From Norana najaformis (taxonomy: Eukaryota > Annelida > Clitellata > Crassiclitellata > Hormogastridae): DNA of 64,000 bases. The notes beneath the pieces were generated by a model that saw only the letters and a program-made list of their open reading frames with translations, made no database searches and was not told the DNA's origin. The DNA lies in NCBI GenBank assembly GCA_964023275.1, contig OZ029914.1, positions 45,702,437 to 45,766,436 of the forward strand. The letters are read 5' to 3'. Below, piece after piece: positions 56,370 to 64,000 of the stretch. The first letter of the stretch is position 1. Each line of letters opens with the position of its first letter. Position numbers and translations under genes: made by a program.

Positions 56370-57049
56370 ATTACAGATTGATAAAATGAGTTTTGCATGT
56401 TGTATGTGCTTATCATTCACATAGTTAATAATTAAAAGTCAATGTAGTTCATCAACAGACATTTGCTGACGATAGAATAGGTGAACGGCTAGGTTATTAT
56501 ACTTCTGTGGATTATAGTTAAGTGTAAAAGAGATATACTGTCGATATTTCTTTCTTAGGCCAGAGTATCCATTGGTCGCTGCTAAGATCTGACGTTATTG
56601 TACTTTATTCTGCTTCAACTATAAATGTTTAAGAGATATTTAGCTTATCTGTTTAATCGGTTTTATAACAGCACAATATGTGAAGTAATTATGCATATAT
56701 ATATCTTCAATCTGTGTATTTGTAACACCAACTATGTTTAATGATATAACTGATCTCCATTTCATAAAATTTTGTTAGAAATTAATTTTTGAGGTTTGCA
56801 TTTACGTTTAAGTAGTACTCTGGAATTCTGTTTTGTTGGCTGTTTGCTGATCACAGATATTATTCCTGTTATCTAGCACAGTATCTAGTCAGAGATTTGA
56901 TACTCGCTGACAAATTTTTGACTGATTTTTCAACTTGTTCTTTGGGTAAGTATCGAAACTGATTTAATTTTGTGATATTTCTCTGATTACAGCATCGTCT
57001 TTATTTATGTAACTGATGCCTTTTATAAAACGAACTCTTTTCGACTTTC

Positions 57050-57190
57050 TTCCCTTATTCTTCTCTTCCAATGTTACTCGTTCCTTCTTCCGGCTATCCT
57101 TCTTTCGTTCCTTTCTTGGATCATGTCTTCCTTAGTTCCTTCTTTCTTTCCTCCATTTCTTCTTTTCCTTTTCTTCTTTCCTTACTGCAG
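57050..57190. repeat. TTCC repeat of the spacer module
   Basis: Pyrimidine-rich block as at 15110-15250. Confidence 0.65.
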
Positions 57191-58621
57191 TAGGCGGTGT
57201 ACAAGCCAAGTCTTCGCATGAGATACTTTATCTATTGCCTGACTGGCACCTTTGCTTCTGGCACTTTCTTTTTCTGGCACTTTCGATTCTGGTGCCTTCA
57301 TTTACTGTGAATGCGACCTACAACTTTTTCATGACAACTTAAATAATTCTCTTGTAATATGATACATGTTCCGAGTGATTTGTTTTTGCAATGAGCATCG
57401 TCTTCAATGGGCCATTCACAACCAAACTAGAAACGACCCTTTGCTCCAAAAAATCATTCATCCGTGTCCTAGATGAATGCGGTGTGGAACCTTGACGTGT
57501 GGAATGTCTCATGACACCTCGTATGGAAGCCCAATCGGAGCAGATCTTTACGCTTTGGTCATGTTCTTCAAAACTGCAAATGAACTTCTACTGGTAAGTT
57601 GACATGGCGGACTGTACGGGGAAACATTCAAGGATATAAGAGATTTACGGTGCACTTGTTTACACGCCTCTACAAAAACTTTTCACAGGCTTGGTCCAGA
57701 GGTTTGAAGAATCATTCTGTTGAATTGCCCGCACGACCACAGCAATCTATCAACAGGTGCTCTTTTCACGTACAAATCTGCGTTTATACTCGTTTACCGA
57801 CAACGAAATGACGGTAGGCTAAGGTGGTCGAGGTTTGGTCCAATAACATTCGCCCATTCAAGCACAAAGTCATTATATTACATGGGTTACTATTCAGTAC
57901 AAGACGTTACGTCAGTTTGCTTCGCATTACTATAGATTATTGACATCTAAAGAGTTTGAAATCTTTTAGTTGTAACATATAAATTTTTGTGTATTGTTTT
58001 TGTAGGATCAGACCCAAATATTGAGTCTTAGAGGCGATGATACGGACAGACTGAGTTAACAAAACACACAGATGCACATAAACACATTGTTTATCACACA
58101 CTGTCGCACATACAAACACGTTTCATTTGCATTGGAAAGTTTGTCCTTTCGTAATCGGAACGTGTCCATCCATCGTCAAGAAAACGTGGGACTGCAGTAC
58201 TTGAACAATGCTGGAGAAATTCATTTAAAGCATCAACAAGTCAAATGTTTACATATAATCTCCATGACTATATACAAATTTCTGTTTCTAAATATAGTAA
58301 CTGTTGATGCATTTCTATACACTTAATGTCTTGCTACATATAATCTCTTGTGATACGTAGGCTATAACAAACCATTGCTACGTTTCATTTAATCTCCATT
58401 TTATCTCTTGATACGTTGAATCAATGTTGCTGTATTTAGTAACCGTTGTTACTTTTAGCATTTAAGTATTTAACATTTACAGACAATCTTTGATCTCGTA
58501 AATATTTTATTTGAGGAGGAAATCAGTGTAATTGAGATTTAGCTATCACCAAAGAATATATTATTAGTTAATTTTAACAATTAAGAAACAATTATCATAC
58601 AACTGAAAGAGCCGATGTATA

Positions 58622-59003
58622 CACTGTGTCCGGAAAAATTCCAAGGCTTTACGGTAAATATGAAAATAATTAGTAAACATTAATCGATTTTTAAAATTCC
58701 AAAAACAGTTTAATCCTGAAATATTATTTGCACTATAATTGTTGTTTTGGCGTAAAAATTTTATAACAATTTTGTCTTCCTCGCTGAACGCCATTTTTCT
58801 AGCAACTTTCTTTACAAAATATAAAATTCAAATACGTCACTGTGACGTAATTTTAAACGGGGGCCGTTAATAAATTACAAAGAATTTTGTTGGTAATTAT
58901 ATATTTCAGGATTAAACTGTTTTTGGAATTTTAAAAATCGATTAATGTTTACTAATTATTTTAATATTTACCGTAAAGCCTTGGAATTTTTCCGGACACA
59001 GTG
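58622..59003. mobile_element. MITE with about 105-bp terminal inverted repeats, TA target site
   Basis: Begins CACTGTGTCCGG and ends CCGGACACAGTG. The inverted match extends inward about 105 bp at each end with few mismatches. TA flanks both ends (58620-58621, 59004-59005). The B/C spacer has the empty site near 33081-33096 (gagccgata-tagccacc). TA duplication fits a Tc1/mariner-type mobiliser; no transposase is encoded. Confidence 0.85.
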
Positions 59004-59810
59004 TAGATACCTCAAAAGAGCTGGCATGGCCATCAAAAGCATCGATATGCCTGCTTCAAAAGAGCCGGTATGGCCATCAAACGGGGCACTAATTACATTT
59101 TAGACTATCAAAAGAGCCAAAATGGCCACTCAAAATTGGTGTTAATGCCAGGAAAAACCAAAAGAAGACGAAAAGAGCAAAAAAACAATTTATAAAATAA
59201 ATTTTTCAATTTAAAGAATAAAAAATAATTTCAAACGAAAACTCCTTGTAAAATAAAGAAGTCGTTGCCACAACCGTCTGCAAGACCAAGAGGATCCCTA
59301 TCGTCTTCAGAGGACATCTTTGCGCCAGAAGAAACTTCAAAAACACCAGCGAAATATGAACTTAAAAGATCACGACGAGCGAACACTAAAATCAAGAACA
59401 GAAAAATATGAATAATGAACTTTAAAGACGTCAGTGGCCACTGATGTCGTTAAGCTTAGGAAATATTTAAATCGCCGGCTGACGACTTCTTCAGCAACTT
59501 AACAGTTAGAATGTAAAAATTGTTTTCATATCAACGTCAATGACCTTTCGTTAAACTATAGTAATCCAATCGCCAGTGAATCTTCCATTCTTCGCTCAGC
59601 AACAACATAAAGTATTGCAATATAATGTGTGGTCGAGGTAAATGGCCATAGCAGCCATAAGATGTCGTCAAACAATTGATACTACTTAATCCAAGTGGAT
59701 GATGAGAAATCCGGATAAGGGTAATAAGAAGGTCGTATGCCAAGTCACACCTTAAGATACAATCAGAACAAAGGCCGTTGAATAAAGCTCGTCGTGCGCT
59801 GCGTTGCTCC

Positions 59811-59990
59811 AATTGTGAAGTGGCGGTTTATAGATCATTAGAGCCATGACAACTTCGTATCGTTTGGATAGCTATATATATAATGTACATTCGTGTGCTG
59901 GGCGAACACTGCTTATATAAATCAAAGTCCGACTTTGGTCTTGTTCAGCTGCCATTGCTCTAATGCTCTATAAACCGCCACTTCACGATT
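59811..59990. repeat. 38-bp inverted repeat with 104-nt loop at an inversion breakpoint
   Basis: Arms 59811-59848 and 59953-59990 match in inverted orientation with three mismatches. Loop and left arm read in the opposite direction to the A/B spacer (18285-18480); sequence to the right is in normal direction. Confidence 0.7.
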
Positions 59991-60489
59991 GTCAGACGAT
60001 ACTTGTATTCTGCACCAATTAAATGTCATCGTGCGAAAAAACGCTTTCCACGATCTCTCATACACAGGGAAACCCTTCAATAATCATAGACAAGGAATAT
60101 TTTATTCAAACTATAGTTAACCATAATCTTAGCTCTGCCTGCTTGTCAGTTACGTCACACCTTTCTAAAGCTTATGCCTACAACTCACCTTTAAACTGTA
60201 CAGTTTATCGGTTTTGATACAATTTAGGTGCAAACTGAATTGCAACTGAGACATAAACTGAATGCGACACCTGTCATTTAATAAATTGATTGCTGTGGTT
60301 GTGTGATTGGCTTCACGGTCAGCTGTTCAAAGGTCGAGTAAGAATAACTATGACTTCATTCGAGCGATTGACTTTCATTCATGAACCGCGTATAACGCGT
60401 TTAGGCTGATTTGTTTCTAAGCCGCACAAAAGAAGACTATCAGGTATTTATTTATCTCTATAAAGACTGCTGATGCATATATTACGTAT

Positions 60490-60670
60490 ATGTATGCAGG
60501 TATACTTGTATGTTTATATATATTTCATATTTACGGACAGTCATACATGCATGGGTCCATCTATACATATAGGCCTACATACACATACTTTTATGCATAC
60601 CTACACACGGACATACACACACACATATTTATACACAAGCACCCGAATACATACATACGTACATATAACC
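60490..60670. repeat. CATA microsatellite upstream of gene D
   Basis: Imperfect (CATA)n/(CACA) tract as upstream of genes B and C. Confidence 0.85.
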
Positions 60671-60747
60671 ATATACATTTTATTCTTCATGACCACCGCT
60701 TAACGTTGACAAGAACTCCAGTCAAGTCCATCAGTGCTTAGCCATTC

Positions 60748-60789
60748 CATTCTCTCAGTAACTTATTTACAAGTTCAATTTTTTTAGAG
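60748..60789 (+). promoter_or_regulatory. Conserved 5' flank of gene D start exon
   Basis: tctctcagtaacttatttac is identical to the gene C flank; an attttttttag precedes ATG, fitting either 5' UTR or an acceptor. Confidence 0.4.
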
Positions 60790-60931
60790 ATGGCGTTTTT
60801 ATTTGTTTTCCTTGTGTGTCTGGTAACAACCGTTGCTACCCAGACAACTGATGAGACAACTCCAGCCAAACAAACTACTGAAGGGACTTTTGAATCAACC
60901 GCGTCATCGTTGTCGACCTCTTTTGACTCAG
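60790..60931 (+). CDS. Gene D signal-peptide exon
   Basis: MAFLFVFLVCLVTTVATQTT, hydrophobic core then a long Thr/Ser-rich stretch (142 nt, the longest of the three start exons). Phase 1 out, donor gtgata. Confidence 0.9.
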
Positions 60932-63900
60932 GTGATAGATATTGCCAATACGTATTTTCAGAGTTAGGCAAACGAAAAAACATATGCATACATCTACGAG
61001 TAAGTTTATGTAGTTACAGGTTAAATTAATTTATACTAGTTATAGCAGAATTAAGCCTTTAAAAGCACTGGATTTTAGTTCAAGGTTCTTCTGGTCTAAG
61101 CCAGAATCTACATGAAAAACCTTTGCAAACTGACTTGAACCGATATGACCTTACCTACGTCATGGATTTTGTTTTCAATGAAAGCTGTCAAAAAGCTGGT
61201 TTTCTTAGCATATTTTTGTGCCCTAAAGATCTAGAGATTTCGATTACAATTACAACAGTACGAAACGAAATGAGATCCAATTTCTTTGCGGTGCATTTTC
61301 TCTTTATCGGCAATTGCACAATAACCAAATTATTTAATGTTACTATATTCATCTGTTTAACAACAACTCCGAAACATTTCGTCCTTAATTCTTAAGAGGT
61401 CATTAAAAGCAGTCCCAATTTGAAAGTCGCTTACCAGCGGCGGGAGAATTCAGACCGATAGTCACTTTTGTTAAGGTCGACAAAGGGTTTCGTGTAGCTG
61501 ATTGCGAAGAACTGGATGGCTGGTAGTGCTGTAAGAAAGGCGGCAGACAAGATGTAAGCAGATTGATTAGCTAAAATAATATTGCTTGTCAGGAGAGCTA
61601 TAGTCGAGATGTTGCACTGTAAAAAGACTTTCGTTGAAAATCTGATAAGTTAGTTAAATGTCGACTTGTTTTTTTTGCTGCAGGCTGCGGTGACACCTCT
61701 TACTACGGTCCATCTGGAGTCATCAGTTCTCCCAACTACCCTGGAAATTACTACGACTATCTCTACTGCGATTACAACATTAATGCTTCAACCGGAAGTT
61801 CGTTGTCGTTCATATTCAAATCGTTCAACGTTGAAGACGGGAACGATTTTGTTACAGTAACTATTTGATGTTTTTGTTGAAGATCTAGGTTAGTTTTTGT
61901 TATCATCTCACATGGGAAGCTATTTTAGGTTAAATATAGCAACTATTCTTATGAGCTTCATTTCTAAAATTTTGGAACTATAAATGGTTTCTTTTATTAA
62001 CAACCAGGCAGAAAGTCTTCAGCATAAGAGTTGAAGACACGAAGTATGGTTTGAGTGACAATAATTTCTCAGTGGACACTCTTACTTTTTAAAGAGGAAG
62101 CAAGGATTGATTGGTTGTTGAGCATAACTGGTAATTTGCAGCGATTCTCACAAAGATGAACTGTCTTCTAAAACAGTGAAACCATCCTTATATTATGTTA
62201 TCTTATGTTATTTGTTGTTATACTGTCTCATGTTAGGCTGCTGTAGAATAACTTAATGTTTCACATAAATTTTAACATGCAAACCTATGTTAATGTTTGC
62301 AAAGGCTGCTTTACAGGGAGACTGAACATTGCGTCTGAGTTGTTTTTATGAAGGACAAGCCGCTTGGTTGACCCATGCTGGTTGCAGTTATGGTAAAAGT
62401 GAAGGCTGAAGACTGAACTGGAAAGTAGAAGGATGACTAAAATACATTTGAATCTGCCCTTGCCTTAATGGACAGTTTGTCTCTGTTGACATAATTATGT
62501 TGCGCCCTTGTATGCTTCATTGGCTGGTGTTTCATAGTCGTTATAATAAATTTAACTCAGAGTTATCATATGTTAATGCTGTGTTTCGAATTTGATTAGA
62601 AGTGTTTCTATATAAAGGTTGCAAAAAAACCTTGTAATGGCTAACGTTTCCTACAATAAATTTAACCGTTTATAAGCAATTCGTTTTAAACATCGAAGTG
62701 AAAAAAAATCAAATGCAAACTAACTGACTTTGTACGACAGATCAGCTGCCCAACCAACTCGAGTTTTCCTTCACAAGAATTTTCTGGACATTCATTACCT
62801 GATCCCGTATCGATTCCATGGTGCAGCCAAGGACGAGTCAACTTTCGCACTAACCACGCTGTGGTCTCCAGTGGATTTAGCCTCGATTATTATGTCAGCG
62901 TAGGAGGTAAAGGTTTTTGATAGTGCTTCGAACGATAATCGATTTAAAATTCTATGATGGATTGTGTTTGATTGTATACTCGGTTTCTGGTGTTTGGATG
63001 ACACGTCGATAGACTTTGCAGATGTGTAGCAGTCAGACGCAAAACAAAAAAAAAACATTGGCTATTTAATTGGTATTTGTTGATTTTACTGTTTAGAAAA
63101 TCAAGAACTAGCCATTTTACAGTTAACCGTTCTTCAGACAAAAAAGTCAACGTGAGATATAACTCACTTAAGAGAGTTTAGTTTTTCTTTAGCGTCACCT
63201 GTTGCCTAAATTGTGCTACACATATTTCTAACAGTTTCTAACCGCTTTCCTATACTGTAGCATAAAGAATGAATTTGGTTATTGATTGTAGGTTGCGGAA
63301 ATACAATATTCAAGGATGCCTACGGATATATAACCTCTCCGAATTGGCCGAGTTACTACGGATACAATCAGAACTGCTCCAACATCATCTGGGCTGCACA
63401 GAGAAGCACCTTCTACGTCTACTTTGAGTCTTTCTACCTACAAGGTTGCTGTACATGCGATTGGCTGGAGGTAAAATACCCCTGCATGTCTAACTGTAGT
63501 CATTTTACCGAGGTTTCTACAGCGCCCAAGTAGAGCTAAGTCGGTGGAACCACCTTATTTAGAGCCGCCTAAGTAGTTGCATTAAATTGAAAGACAGAAA
63601 TTTTACCGAGCGTATTCTACCAACAGAATTATCCGGTTTCTTCTCCGATTCGTGTCTTTCTTATACAACGAGATTCGTTGGTCTATTCGGTCACGCGTTT
63701 AACCCAACGGCTGTGGACTTCGTGTGAAGATCCTGGTAAGTTGTCTGCGCACACTTATCTCGCTCCTCAGATTTAGATGTACTGACCTTGCCCCCGTAAC
63801 AATTGCACTAAGTAAAAATGACCAATGTGCTGCTTTAACTGAGGCAGTAATGACTGGCTTGTCAAGTTCTTTCGACATAGTATGCTTTTGAGGTGTCAAG

Positions 63901-64000
63901 TATTATAAGGCTCTTGTGTGTAATGACATTCTACATTTGTAATTCCTTGTATAAGTACATGATTGGTGATTTTTGTACTAGATAAGCTGTCTAGACAACT
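60790..64000 (+). CDS. Gene D: secreted multi-CUB protein, 3' end missing (gene model)
   Basis: Exons 60790-60931, 61684-61856, 62741-62906, 63292-63470 and 63982 to the window edge join in frame: signal peptide with Thr-rich tail, CUB P2, CUB Q2 (second half cut). It is the same gene type as B and C. The number of further pairs is unknown. Confidence 0.82.
61440..61625 (-). mobile_element. non-LTR RT fragment in intron 1 of gene D
   Basis: Paralogous to 20000-20175 and 37480-37665. Confidence 0.5.
61684..61856 (+). CDS. Gene D, pair 1, CUB P2 5'-half exon (Cys pair lost)
   Basis: 173 nt after gctgcag, donor gtaact. Encodes GCGDTSYYGPSGVISSPNYP, YCDYNINASTGSSLSFIFKS and EDGNDFVT: the CC is replaced by GN while Asp stays. 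Confidence 0.88.
62741..62906 (+). CDS. Gene D, pair 1, CUB P2 3'-half exon
   Basis: 166 nt after acgacag, donor gtaaag. Encodes ISCPTNSSFPSQEFSGHS, SIPWCSQGRVNFRTNHA and GFSLDYYVSVG; closest to gene B pair 1. Confidence 0.9.
63292..63470 (+). CDS. Gene D, pair 1, CUB Q2 5'-half exon
   Basis: 179 nt after attgtag, donor gtaaaa. Encodes GCGNTIFKDAYGYITSPNWP, NCSNIIWAAQRS and GCCTCDWLE. Confidence 0.9.
63660..63815 (+). mobile_element. tRNA-derived SINE relic
   Basis: 'ttggtctattcggtcacgcg' A-box region; same family and place as 22191-22350. Confidence 0.5.
63982..64000 (+). CDS. Gene D, pair 1, CUB Q2 3'-half exon, cut by window edge
   Basis: Follows gtactag; the visible codons give ISCLDN, the invariant start of Q 3'-half exons. 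Confidence 0.85.

Larger units (their letters stand above)
56370..60747. other. C/D intergenic spacer
   Basis: No supported genes. 56370-57030 matches 30829-31530; then one TTCC-led spacer module (57050-58520), a MITE, an AT-rich stretch, an inverted segment (about 59727-59950) and the CATA tract before gene D. Confidence 0.7.

Overview
This is nuclear DNA from an animal, most likely a marine invertebrate. It is AT-rich and the genes have many short exons with conserved splice sites. The introns carry non-LTR retrotransposon ends, tRNA-derived SINEs, MITEs and CATA-type microsatellites. Phylum cannot be fixed from the sequence; an echinoderm, hemichordate or other spiny-repeat-rich invertebrate would all fit. 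No bacterial operons, rRNA genes, true tRNA genes or CRISPR arrays were seen.

Everything clearly protein-coding belongs to one tandem family of secreted multi-CUB proteins, all on the plus strand: gene A (5' end outside the window, to 14776), gene B (19381 to about 26328 or 30828), gene C (36832 to about 56369) and gene D (60790, running off the right edge). The building rule is strict. A signal-peptide exon ends in phase 1. CUB domains then come in pairs, a first domain (called P here) and a second (Q). Each domain is split into a 5'-half and a 3'-half exon by a phase-0 intron. All joints between domains are phase 1. Pairs are separated by tiny Thr/Ser-rich linker exons (48-57 nt) that are phase 1 on both sides. 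Exon lengths are almost invariant: P 5' half 173 or 176, P 3' half 166, Q 5' half 173 or 179, Q 3' half 169. Over 40 exons can be joined in frame by these rules. Two sequence classes exist: P1/Q1 (both pairs of A, second pair of B) and P2/Q2 (first pair of B, all pairs of C and D).

Layout: 1-14780 gene A, two P1Q1 pairs. 14780-19380 spacer. 19381-30828 gene B, P2Q2 then P1Q1, with a damaged P1 exon. 30829-36831 spacer with part of its module duplicated. 36832-56369 gene C, four P2Q2 pairs produced by internal duplication. 56370-60789 spacer with a MITE and an inversion. 60790-64000 gene D, first pair only.

The cluster is a recombination mosaic. It has a Q2 exon relic inside a Q1 context, exons with lost Cys pairs, a linker whose acceptor is destroyed, a CUB exon whose 3' end is replaced by intron-like sequence, and a GC-AG intron fixed in every Q1 domain. 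Insertions can be dated by comparison with empty paralogous sites: a Mutator-like element with a FLYWCH-like finger, a solo LTR, a TA-flanked MITE and several retroposons. The biological role of the proteins is not visible; secretion and extracellular protein or carbohydrate binding is the reasonable inference for Thr-spaced CUB arrays.
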